64,000 nt of DNA from Acidimicrobiaceae bacterium (GTDB taxonomy: Bacteria; Actinomycetota; Acidimicrobiia; Acidimicrobiales; RAAP-2): the NCBI GenBank assembly GCA_013044265.1, contig JABEUQ010000012.1:1-64000 (forward strand). The letters run 5' to 3'. Below, piece after piece: positions 9,433 through 18,500 of this stretch (position 1 is the first letter of the stretch; each line of letters starts with the position of its first letter). Made by a program: the position numbers and the translations under genes. The notes beneath the pieces are model-generated. The model searched no databases, was not told where the DNA came from, and was given only the letters and a program-made list of their open reading frames with translations.

Positions 9433-9459
9433 ATAATACGGGTACGACCGCGTCAGCAA
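9433..9459 (-). promoter_or_regulatory. Possible promoter for the oxidoreductase operon
   Basis: On the minus strand TTGCTG (9459-9454) is followed after 15 nt by TATTAT (9438-9433). The -10 is good; the spacer is shorter than the usual 16-18 nt. It would leave a leader of about 160 nt before the gamma subunit, in which I see no riboswitch. Confidence 0.3.
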
Positions 9460-9472
9460 GGGACCACAACTG

Positions 9473-10420
9473 CTAGCTCAACTCGGACTCGGCGGCGCGC
9501 ACGCGATTGCGACCCGAGTGCTTGGCCACGTAGAGGGCTCGGTCGGCGTGCCCGATAACATCGCTAATCGTCCGCTTCGAATCCGCAAGGTGACACGCCA
9601 CGCCCGCGCTCAGAGTCATGATCTGGGGCGGGGTGGGGCGTGCCTCGTGCGCAATGGCCAGTATCTTCACCGCGTGAAGCAACCGCTCGGCCGCCGCAAC
9701 GGCCTCGTGAACCTGACTATTGGGCATGACCAGGAGGAACTCCTCGCCACCGTAGCGATAGATATTTTCTCCAGCACGTACCGCGCGGCGCAGACACTTC
9801 GCGACCTGTCGCAGGGCCTCGTCCCCCGCCTGGTGTCCGTAGCGATCGTTGTACGACTTGAAGTAATCGATATCGAACATTGCGACGCAGTACGAGTAGT
9901 GCGACCGCAGCGCGCGAGCGTGCACGTTGAAGAGGTCCTCCTCCATGTGACGGCGATTACCGAGACCCGTCAATGAGTCGGTGAGGGAGCGGCCCAGTAA
10001 CTCCAGGTTGGCTTCTTCGAGCTGCTCTCGTACGCGCGCGAGTTGACGATGTAGATCCGTTACTCGCCGAGCCGCTACCAAGCACGTCTGTATATCGAGT
10101 GGGTTGAACGGTTTGACAATGTAGTCATCAGCACCCGCGTTCATACCCTCGAGCACGTACTCGGCATCAATGAGTCCAGAAACGATGACGACGTAGGTAT
10201 AGATGTCCGTTGTTTCACCACGCACACGCCGGCAGAGTTCAGTCCCGTCCATACCGGGCAACTTCCACTCGGTGAGGAGTACGTCAATGTCGTTGTTACG
10301 CAACAACTCCCAGGCACTCGCCCCGTCGCTCGCCACCAAGCAGTCATGGCCCAACTTCGAGACCATCGCCTTAAGCAGGACTCTGCTGGTCGCATCGTCG
10401 TCGGCCACCAGCACGCGCAT
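9473..10420 (-). CDS. Receiver-GGDEF protein (diguanylate cyclase response regulator)
   Basis: A 315-residue protein with an N-terminal receiver domain (about 1-120) and a C-terminal GGDEF domain (about 150-315), which makes c-di-GMP from GTP. The active-site motif is GGEEF in IYRYGGEEFLLVMP, a functional form. In the receiver the acidic pair DD, the conserved Lys in IVKPFNP and the loop after strand 3 are present, but the phospho-acceptor position reads LLTEWKLPGMDG, so Asp is replaced by Glu. The product-inhibition motif upstream of GGEEF reads RAGE rather than RxxD. A GAGGGG ribosome binding site precedes the ATG. It may follow a small unknown gene in an operon. Confidence 0.88.
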   Translation of the reverse strand: MRVLVADDDATSRVLLKAMVSKLGHDCLVASDGASAWELLRNNDIDVLLTEWKLPGMDGTELCRRVRGETTDIYTYVVIVSGLIDAEYVLEGMNAGADDYIVKPFNPLDIQTCLVAARRVTDLHRQLARVREQLEEANLELLGRSLTDSLTGLGNRRHMEEDLFNVHARALRSHYSYCVAMFDIDYFKSYNDRYGHQAGDEALRQVAKCLRRAVRAGENIYRYGGEEFLLVMPNSQVHEAVAAAERLLHAVKILAIAHEARPTPPQIMTLSAGVACHLADSKRTISDVIGHADRALYVAKHSGRNRVRAAESELS

Positions 10421-10421
10421 C

Positions 10422-10823
10422 TCAGCCCCTCACGACGGAATCATTCAAAGCATCGCGCACCACGTTGATCTCCTGCTCCCAGCGTCCAGATCTCGACTTC
10501 GCGCCGTCCAGCTCCTCGCGATGTCCCGGCAGTTCGAAGACGCCAGTGATTCGCGACCGGAGGCGGACTGTCCGTAGCGAGTGTGCCACACGCTCAATCC
10601 GAGAGCCATCGTGAACGCGAACAGTCTCAGCCAAGGTGTTGCCTGGTACGACACCCTGTCCGAGAGACCGCAAGAATACCTCAACGAGCACGACTCCCTC
10701 GTCATCATCGAGACTTCGCAACAGTTGAATCTGCACAGTGTCGAGGGTACCGCCTTTCGGGGCGTGCAAGAAGATCGATGCTGACGACACCCACGAGGCA
10801 GCCTTCTCAAAAGGATTCGCCAT
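10422..10823 (-). CDS. Hypothetical protein upstream of the GGDEF gene
   Basis: I do not recognise this protein. The frame from the ATG at 10823 gives 133 residues, with third-position GC moderately high and acidic/aliphatic content (LDDDEGVVLVEVFL, RSRITGVFELPGHREEL) that looks coding. Its stop TGA is one base before the ATG of the receiver-GGDEF gene (TGAGATG), and that gene's ribosome binding site lies inside it, which suggests coupling. The ORF track extends to 11036, but the extra N-terminal part looks non-coding. No domain, signal peptide or membrane segment is evident. If it is not a gene, 10421-11091 is an unexplained 670-bp gap. Confidence 0.4.
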   Translation of the reverse strand: MANPFEKAASWVSSASIFLHAPKGGTLDTVQIQLLRSLDDDEGVVLVEVFLRSLGQGVVPGNTLAETVRVHDGSRIERVAHSLRTVRLRSRITGVFELPGHREELDGAKSRSGRWEQEINVVRDALNDSVVRG

Positions 10824-11091
10824 CGTTGGCTTGGCCACGTGAACGGACTCCAACTGATGGAGTCGAATCGTCGATCGCGAAGTATTCGACAAATACAACA
10901 CGGCGGGTTGAACAATGACCCGGTCGCCACACGCTGGGCGCGATCGTGGCGTGACCCGGTACCCACACTGGGAAACGTCAGAAGTTTGGTGACCGAGGCG
11001 TCTGCGTTCTCCCCACTCGACACCAAAACTAAGCATTTTGACAGATTCAAATTTGACGGGCGCCCTAGGTTCCGCAAGGATTAGCCCAGGG

Positions 11092-11322
11092 ATGAGCGCT
11101 CGAGACGATTTGGTGACTGCAGCGCGTTCGTTGCGCGACCAGGGTATGACTGCGTTCTCACTGGCGGACCTTTTAGCGACTGCACGACGCTACGGCAGTA
11201 CCTTCCCGGACCCCGAGTTGAAGAAGGCCCTCGAGGCCGTGATCGCCAGCCCCGACGATGCGGCCCAGGATCACGACGTCTTCGTCGAAGTTCGTAAAGG
11301 CTGGTATCGACTCCGTCGCTAG
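11092..11322 (+). CDS. Small winged-helix-like hypothetical protein
   Basis: A 76-residue protein beginning MSARDDLVTAARSLRDQG. The ATG at 11092 is preferred over the track start at 11038 because AAGGA lies 11 nt upstream and the earlier residues look non-coding. The pattern of helices (LVTAARSLRDQG, SLADLLATARRYG, PELKKALEAVI) followed by a strand pair ending FVEVRKGWYRLRR resembles small winged-helix domains seen at the ends of larger proteins. A nucleic-acid-binding role is possible but unproven. It converges with the glucan operon, ending 6 bp before the phosphorylase stop. Confidence 0.55.
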   Translation: MSARDDLVTAARSLRDQGMTAFSLADLLATARRYGSTFPDPELKKALEAVIASPDDAAQDHDVFVEVRKGWYRLRR

Positions 11323-11328
11323 TTACAC

Positions 11329-13482
11329 CTAGGAGTGCGAACGGTAGATGCGCTCGGTGTAGTCCTCGAGCATTCGTGCCGAGGAATACATCGGGGCGAG
11401 GCTACGAAGTGAGGCTCGAATGCGAGTCAGCCACACCACGGGGACTCCGTTGGAGTCGCGCGCGAAGAACATGGGCTTGACTTCCTTCTCGAGTAGGTCG
11501 TAGAGGGCTACGGCATCGCGCTCGTCTTGGTCGTTGGGATTATCAAGGGTGGTGCCGTCAATCGCCCACCCGTTCTGACCGTTGTACCCCTCGCTCCACC
11601 AACCGTCGAGCACGCTCAAATTCAGTCCACCGTTCATGGCGGCCTTCATACCGCTGGTCCCACTGGCTTCCATTGGCGGACGCGGCAGGTTGAGCCAGAC
11701 GTCACAACCAGACACCAGTGAAGGGGCCACGCGCATGTCGTAGTCCTCGAGGAAAATCACCCGGTTGGGCAGGTCCATCGAACGCTGCACGCTGAACATG
11801 TTCTTGGCCACAGTCTTGGCCTCATTATCGAGCGGGTGGGCCTTGCCCGCGATGATGAACTGCGCACCCTGTTCGTGATCCACGATGTCGCGCAGACGAT
11901 TGACGTCGCGAAAGAGCAGATCGAGTCGCTTGTAGGTGGCGAGGCGACGGGCGAAACCAATCGTCAAATTGGTCGGATCAAATGCCTCGAGACCCGAGAC
12001 CGCGAGGTCCACGTCTTCGCCACGTGCCAAACGGTCCACCACGATGCGGTCACGAATCATCTCGACGAGCGCGAGTCGCATCTTGCACCGCGCATTCCAC
12101 AAGTCGATGTCGGAAATTTCGTCGACGTGACTCCACATCGCCGGATCATTGGCGTGACGTTCCCAGTCGTGACCCAATACCGTCGAGAGTAGGTGACGCA
12201 TCGTTGGATTCATCCACGTCGGCAGATGCACGCCATTGGTGACGTAGGTGATTGGCACGTCGGACTCGGACTGACCAGGAAACAGCGGATTCCACATGCC
12301 GCGCGCAACCTCACCGTGACGTCGCGAGACTGCGTTGGTCGATCGAGAACACTTAATTGCTAACGGTGAAAAGCCCATGGGCTCACTCGTGGAGTCCTCC
12401 TCGATACGCGTCAGCGCGCCAAGTTCGTCACGCGCAATACCCATCTCGTCAATCGAGTGGCCCAGCACGCGAAAGAATTCGTCCGAAGAGTAGGTCTCGT
12501 TGCCCGCGGGCACCGGGGTATGGGTGGTGAAGGCGAAGCGGTCGCGCCCCTCCGCCAACAGGGTCTTGAGAGTCGGGCGATTGCCCGCGAGCTCCGAGGC
12601 CGTCTGTGACGCGATTTCGAGCGAAGCGAGGGCGGGGTGCCCCTCGTTCATATGAAAGAGACCCGGTCGAATCCCCATGGCGTCGAGCGCCCGCACGCCG
12701 CCAATGCCCAGCAACGCGTATTGCGCGAGACGAATATCGTGGCTCCCTTCGTAGAGACGCGAGGTGACCCAGCGCTCGAGTGGAGTGTTCTCTTGCAGCT
12801 CAGTATCGAGGAGGAACAACGTGGTTCGTCCCACGTTGACCCGCCACACCTGCGCCGACAGCTCAGAGTCCCACACGGGGACTTTGACCTTGATCGGCTG
12901 GTCGTCGCCACCACGCACGCGCACGATGGGTAGCTGTCCGGTGTTCGCCTCAATCCAGTATTCGTGCTGCCAGCCCGAGAGGTCCATGCGCTGGTGAAGA
13001 TAACCACGCCGGTACAACAACCCGACCCCCACGACGTCAAGCGCTTGGTCCGAAGTCTCCTTGAGGTAGTCACCGGCCAACACGCCGAGCCCACCCGAAT
13101 ACACCGGCAGTGACTGGTGTACGGCAAATTCGGCACAGAAGAACGCTACGGGTCCCGTCGGCAGCACCCGCGTGGTGGGACGTGCCAAATCTTCCTCCAT
13201 GCGTTGGGCCACCTGGTGAAGAAGCTCGAGGTAGCCCTGGTCGGTCGCCGTACGCAGCAAATCGCGCTCGGGAAGGTTCAACAAGAAGCGCACCGGATTT
13301 TCCCCCGCTAACAGGAACCGGTGAGAATCAATCGAGGTGAACAGCTCAACACCGCCGGGCGTCCAACTCCACAAGTAGTTATACGAAATCCACGCGAGGT
13401 CTTCGAGTGGTTCTGGAAGGCGGCGAGCCAGTCGGTCGACAGCGCGACGAAGGTCGCGCGTCCCATCAAAACGCTTTGTCAT
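11329..13482 (-). CDS. glgP: Alpha-glucan (glycogen/maltodextrin) phosphorylase, short form
   Basis: A 717-residue GT35 phosphorylase that releases glucose-1-phosphate from alpha-1,4-glucan. Landmarks are FFCAEFAVHQSLPVYSGGLGVLAGD, FHMNEGHPALASLE, FARRLATYKR and the PLP site EASGTSGMKAAMNGGLNLSVLDGWW with the cofactor lysine in GMK. The extra C-terminal domain of the longer actinobacterial enzymes is absent. The ATG at 13482 has no clear ribosome binding site and lies 10 bp after the GH57 stop, so translation is probably coupled. It is the last gene of the glucan operon and ordinary in its active site, unlike its paralogue at 19519-22134. Confidence 0.9.
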   Translation of the reverse strand: MTKRFDGTRDLRRAVDRLARRLPEPLEDLAWISYNYLWSWTPGGVELFTSIDSHRFLLAGENPVRFLLNLPERDLLRTATDQGYLELLHQVAQRMEEDLARPTTRVLPTGPVAFFCAEFAVHQSLPVYSGGLGVLAGDYLKETSDQALDVVGVGLLYRRGYLHQRMDLSGWQHEYWIEANTGQLPIVRVRGGDDQPIKVKVPVWDSELSAQVWRVNVGRTTLFLLDTELQENTPLERWVTSRLYEGSHDIRLAQYALLGIGGVRALDAMGIRPGLFHMNEGHPALASLEIASQTASELAGNRPTLKTLLAEGRDRFAFTTHTPVPAGNETYSSDEFFRVLGHSIDEMGIARDELGALTRIEEDSTSEPMGFSPLAIKCSRSTNAVSRRHGEVARGMWNPLFPGQSESDVPITYVTNGVHLPTWMNPTMRHLLSTVLGHDWERHANDPAMWSHVDEISDIDLWNARCKMRLALVEMIRDRIVVDRLARGEDVDLAVSGLEAFDPTNLTIGFARRLATYKRLDLLFRDVNRLRDIVDHEQGAQFIIAGKAHPLDNEAKTVAKNMFSVQRSMDLPNRVIFLEDYDMRVAPSLVSGCDVWLNLPRPPMEASGTSGMKAAMNGGLNLSVLDGWWSEGYNGQNGWAIDGTTLDNPNDQDERDAVALYDLLEKEVKPMFFARDSNGVPVVWLTRIRASLRSLAPMYSSARMLEDYTERIYRSHS

Positions 13483-13492
13483 TCAAGAGAAT

Positions 13493-15526
13493 CTAGTGGG
13501 TCACTTCGACGTTCTTAGAGAGATTGAATGTATCTTGCAGCCCCATAGCGAGTACGAGGGGCTCCAGCGCCACACGATCGACGTCGCCGTGATCATGCGC
13601 GACAATCGCCCACAACGCCCGACGAATCGCGGCCTCTCCCACCGGAGTGACGAAACGCGGGGCCGCGGCCAAGGCCAGCAAGGTGACCTCGTCGTCGTGC
13701 GTCGACCTACGATGTAGCAGGTCAGAGGCTAAAAGACTTAGAGTGCCCTCCACGTCGCTCGAACGTTTTCCCATCATCCGTGCCACGGCGACGCGTGAGA
13801 TCACGTCGGCGCCGAGGCGCTCAAGGTCCACGCGACGCCACATGGTGTTGTCCGAGATATCGACGAAAAGCGCAGAATTATCCCCGAGAGTCGTATGAGT
13901 CAGGAATGTGAATTTTCGCAACGTGAGGGTGTTGGTGAGGGTGATGCGCACCTCAGCGCTTTCGCCGGGCTGGTAGTGAATACTCCACGTCCCGCGCGTA
14001 GTACGTGCGAAATCTCCGCAGGATGCGAACTCCGCCGCGGCGCCCGCCGCGATTTGAACTTCGTCGGTACGAAAACCGTCGCACGCCCGCTGCCACAATT
14101 GCTCGCCCGAGATGTCGTAGTGAGCCGAGCGTACCGCCGCCAGACGTTGAACGAAGGGGGTCTCGAAGTCGCGTCCCGTCGTTCGCCGGGTGAGTTCTAG
14201 GGCGAGAGCCGCGTAGCGCAGGACGATACTCGTCTCAATCTCCGCGGGGTCGGCGAAGAACCACGCGCAACTCGTGAAGGAATACATGAGATTGCGATGA
14301 GCTTCGCAGACCTCGAGAACTCGACTGCGCTCGTCGTGGTTGAGTTCTCGGTTCTGGTGGCGCCCCAAGAAATCTTGTGCTGACCATTCACCCGCGATGA
14401 CCTTGCCGTAGTCGAGCACAGCGGCGTCGCTGGATTGCACGTGGTGACCTAGTTCCCAGTCGAGGGCGGAGCCCGCGTGCTCCCTTAGCCAATCGAGCGC
14501 GTCACGTAGTGGCGCACGCCACTTCAGGTCGAAGCCCGCTCGTTCACCAGTCACGCAACCACACGCGCTACGCCAACGTTCGACGCCGTGCGCACAACTC
14601 CACGCGGAAACGTCGTGCAGCTGAACCTCGTGGGTGGGTATTCGTCCACTCAGCCACTCGCCCAACGTCGTCGAGATCTGATACTTCTCCTGGAGTCGAC
14701 GCGTCGCCCACGCCACACCGATATCGCCGAAACGATGGTGGTGCCCGTAGGTCTCACCGTCGGCGACGATGAGTACGACGCCATCATCTTCCCCCAGCGC
14801 CGCGATCATCGTGTCGGCCAACTTGTTCCCATCGGCCACCAGGTCACCGAAAGCGATGCTCTGAGAGAGGTCGTGGTGACCAAAAACCACGGTAATTCGT
14901 GCGCCGCTGGGCAACGAGACGAAGTAGGCCTTCGAAGTATCGAGGGTGTCCGCCCCGACCTTCACCCACTTCTCGCCCGGTGCACGCGTCATGGCGGCCT
15001 GGGTCGGCATCAAGACGGTATAGGTAATACCCTGGCGCGCCAGGACCTCGAGTGTGGCGAGATCGACACCGGTCTCGGGCAACCACATGCCGACCGGCTC
15101 TTCACCGTAGCGTGAGCGAAAGTCATCAATACCCCAGGCGACCAAGCGCTCCTGGTCGGTTGGCGTGGCTAGGGGGACGATGGCGTGTACCAGTGGCGCC
15201 GCCACCACGACCCGATGAGCGCCGCGACTCGACGCACGCATCTCGCGCTGGAGGGCAGTCTCGACGTCGGGTGCGTATTTCGCGAGCCAGTGGTGCAACG
15301 TGGGTCCGAGGTCGAAGCTGCTCTGGGTCAGGGGCTCAAAAAGTGATGTCGTAGCGTCCTCGTTCTCCAACGCGACCGCGACCATGGCGCGATAACACTC
15401 CGCAGCGATGCGCTCGTTCCAGTCGTGATACGGCCACGCACTCCATTCGTGGTTGAACAGTCCCGTCCAAGGGTCTTCACGCGGAGGTTGGTAGAAGTGG
15501 TAGTGGAAGCCAGCGATCGGAGACAT
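13493..15526 (-). CDS. GH57-fold/DUF3536 protein, likely alpha-glucan hydrolase or transferase
   Basis: A 677-residue protein with the GH57 N-terminal start GFHYHFYQPPREDPW followed by PYHDWNERIAAECYR, which is typical of the DUF3536 branch. MWLPETGVD supplies the likely nucleophile Glu, and LIVADGETYGHH is the likely Asp/His region near residue 260. The C-terminal half corresponds to DUF3536, with no recognisable catalytic motif. GH57 members are amylases, amylopullulanases, branching enzymes and 4-alpha-glucanotransferases; which activity this branch has is not known to me. TAG-ATG adjacency with the upstream fusion gene shows tight coupling. Context argues for glycogen turnover. Confidence 0.8.
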   Translation of the reverse strand: MSPIAGFHYHFYQPPREDPWTGLFNHEWSAWPYHDWNERIAAECYRAMVAVALENEDATTSLFEPLTQSSFDLGPTLHHWLAKYAPDVETALQREMRASSRGAHRVVVAAPLVHAIVPLATPTDQERLVAWGIDDFRSRYGEEPVGMWLPETGVDLATLEVLARQGITYTVLMPTQAAMTRAPGEKWVKVGADTLDTSKAYFVSLPSGARITVVFGHHDLSQSIAFGDLVADGNKLADTMIAALGEDDGVVLIVADGETYGHHHRFGDIGVAWATRRLQEKYQISTTLGEWLSGRIPTHEVQLHDVSAWSCAHGVERWRSACGCVTGERAGFDLKWRAPLRDALDWLREHAGSALDWELGHHVQSSDAAVLDYGKVIAGEWSAQDFLGRHQNRELNHDERSRVLEVCEAHRNLMYSFTSCAWFFADPAEIETSIVLRYAALALELTRRTTGRDFETPFVQRLAAVRSAHYDISGEQLWQRACDGFRTDEVQIAAGAAAEFASCGDFARTTRGTWSIHYQPGESAEVRITLTNTLTLRKFTFLTHTTLGDNSALFVDISDNTMWRRVDLERLGADVISRVAVARMMGKRSSDVEGTLSLLASDLLHRRSTHDDEVTLLALAAAPRFVTPVGEAAIRRALWAIVAHDHGDVDRVALEPLVLAMGLQDTFNLSKNVEVTH

Positions 15527-18500
15527 CTAATTCTTTCGTTGCAGGACGACGAATGACAAGGGTGGAAGTGACATGCGAACTACAGTTTCCTCGGGCTCAG
15601 CGCCCGGTGTCGCCCCGCGCAGGTTGGTCGGATAGCCGCTGCCGCCGTACTCGGGGTCGTCAGAGTTGGCGAGCACCATCCACGAGCTCGACGACGACAC
15701 CGGAATCTGATACTCATCGCGCGGCACCGGCGTGAAATTGGCCACCATCACCAACTCCTCGTTTCCCTCACCACGCCGCCAAATCAGGATGCTCTGTTCG
15801 GCGTCATCACAACTGAGCCAACTGAAGTCCTGGCCCCCGGAGTCATCGAGGTGCAGCGAAACCTCTGAGCGGTAGAGCTCGTTACAGCGTTGGGTCCAGC
15901 GTCGTACCCCCTCGTGTGCCGGGAAGTCACGTAGGTGCCAGTCCAGGCTCTTCTCATGATCCCACTCCGAGCGCTGGGCGAACTCCGCGCCCATAAAGAG
16001 CAACTTCTTACCCGGGAGCCCGAACTGGTAGCCCAGCAGCAAGCGCAGATTGGCAAATTCTTGCCACGCGTCACCAGCCATCTTGGACAACAGCGAACCC
16101 TTGCCGTGCACGACCTCGTCGTGACTCAGTGGCAACATGAAACGTTCGTGGCCGGCGTAGATCGCGCGAAAGGTCAATTCGTTCTGGTGATACTTGCGAT
16201 GGATGGCATCGCGCGAGAGGTAGTCGAGCGTGTCGTGCATCCAGCCCATGTCCCACTTGAAGGTGAAGCCCAGCCCCCCATCGCTAGTGACCTGGGTCAC
16301 CCGCGGCCACGAGGTCGACTCCTCGGCGACCATGAGCGCCCCGGGAAACGCGGAGGTCACCGCGTCGTTGCATTGACGCAAGAAGGAGATGGCGTCGAGA
16401 TCCTCGCGCCCCCCGAAACGATTGGGCACCCACTGCCCCGGGCCGCGGCTGTAATCGAGGTAGAGCATGCTCGCCACCGCGTCCACTCGCAGACCATCCA
16501 CGTGGTATTCCTCGAGCCAGAAACACGCGCTCGAGATAAGAAAACTCCGCACTTCGTTGCGGCTGTAGTTAAAGGTCCAGCTCTGCCAATCCGGATGCAC
16601 CCGTTGGCGCACGTCAGCGTGCTCGTACAGGTGCGTTCCGTCAAAGAGACCTAGAGCGTGCGCGTCGGAGGGGAAGTGCGAGGGAACCCAGTCGAGGAGG
16701 ACGCCCACGTCGTGCGCGTGTAGTTCGTCAACGAGATACTTGAAATCGTCGGGGGTGCCGTTGCGCGAAGTGGGAGCGAAATAGCCCGTCGTCTGATAGC
16801 CCCAAGATCCGTAGAACGGGTGTTCCATGACTGGCAGGAACTGCACGTGCGTGAAACCCATCTCCACGCAATAGGCCGGCAATTGTTCGGCCATCTCGCG
16901 GTAGCTCAGTGCACGGTTACCCTCTTCGGGAACGCGTCGCCACGAACCCAAATGCACTTCGTAGACCGACACCGGACGATTTCGTGCGACGTAGTCCTGA
17001 CGTCGTCCCAGCCACTGCTCGTCGCGCCATTCGTAGTGTGAACTCCAAATTTTGCTGGCGGTGTTCGAGGGCACTTCGAAGAGTCGCCCGACCGGGTCGG
17101 CCTTATCCACCTCACCCCCGCCGAGGCGTGAGCGGATGCGGTATTTATACGCCTGTCCCGCCACGGCCCCGGGTACGAAACCTTCCCAGATTCCCGAGTT
17201 CTCCCGTGGCAGTAGGGCGTGAGGTCCTGCGTCCCACTCGTTGAAATCACCCACGACCGCGACGCGTTCGGCGTTGGGAGCCCACACCGCGAAGTAACAA
17301 CCCTCCACGCCATCAGCGATCATTGGATGGCAACCGAGGTGGTGGTGCAAACGGAAATGGCGCCCCTCATTGAACAGGTGCAGGTCCTCCGAGGAGAACC
17401 GCGTCACGTCCGATACCCCCGGCATGCCGTGACCGCCCGCGGCGAAACCGCGTCGTTCCCGTAGGGGCGTCAAGGTCTCGGCCAGAACGCGTGTCGAGGC
17501 CATCTCCTCGAGGCTGAGCGGCGTCTGCTGACTCCAGTTCGGTCGCTCATCAAACGTGCCGGGCAGGTTGACACCGACGGGGACTTTGAGCAAGTCCTCG
17601 ATCTGCACCATGACCAAACCCGCTGGGGAGTCGGCGAGGGACGCGTGGACCGCGTCGAGTACGTGCTCGGGTTGGACGTTGACACCGAGTCCGAGTACGC
17701 GCACCAAACGCTCACGGTCGTCGCGTCGATTTTCTCGCGCACGTACGGCGCCATCCTCACTGAGGTGCCCCACCGCCACGCGCTCATCAATATCACCCTC
17801 ACTCCACCAACCGAGGAACGTGGCCGTATCGTGGGTGCCGAAGGACGCCACCGCCCCCACCGGTACCGGTTCGAGTGCGTCGTGGCCGATCGCGAACTGG
17901 GCCACGTACGTGCGGCGAAGTCCCTCGTGAGCCATAGCGTCGCGCAGGTCCCCGTCGACGGTGCCCAGGTCCTCGCCCACCACGTCACAGCCGAATCTCA
18001 AGGCTTCGATGGCCACGATGGCGAGTAGTTCTTGGAAGGGCATCTTCACGTAAAGTCCATCGCGAGCACTCGCACCATCGGGAACCCAGAAGAGCCGTTG
18101 TAGCCCCATCACGTGGTCAATACGCACCACGCCGGCCACTCGCATATGACAGCGCAGCGCATCGCGAAACTGCTGATGAGCACCCTCGCGGATTCGCGCG
18201 GGGTGCAGTGGTGGGGCGCCCCAGGTCTGGCCATCGGTCGTGAGATCGTCGGCCGGGGCCCCCAGGGACATCGAGGATACGTATTCGCTCGGGTTCTTCC
18301 ACACGTCGTAACCGTCGGGGTGCACACCAATGGGAATGTCGAGTTGCAACGTCTGACCACGTTGGGCGAGACGTTGCGCGAGCTCGGTCATTTGCCCGTC
18401 GATTATCCATTGGGCGAAGAGGTGATAGCGCACCAGGGTCGGGTCGACGTCATTCCAGCGCAGCAGTCCTGATTTCGCGGTCGAGGGCCACTCGCGGAAA

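Noticed and set aside
10445-11077. Alternative minus frame of 210 residues upstream of the GGDEF gene
   Set aside because: It is rich in Cys, Arg and Ser with no protein-like pattern; the overlapping frame ending at 10422 is better.
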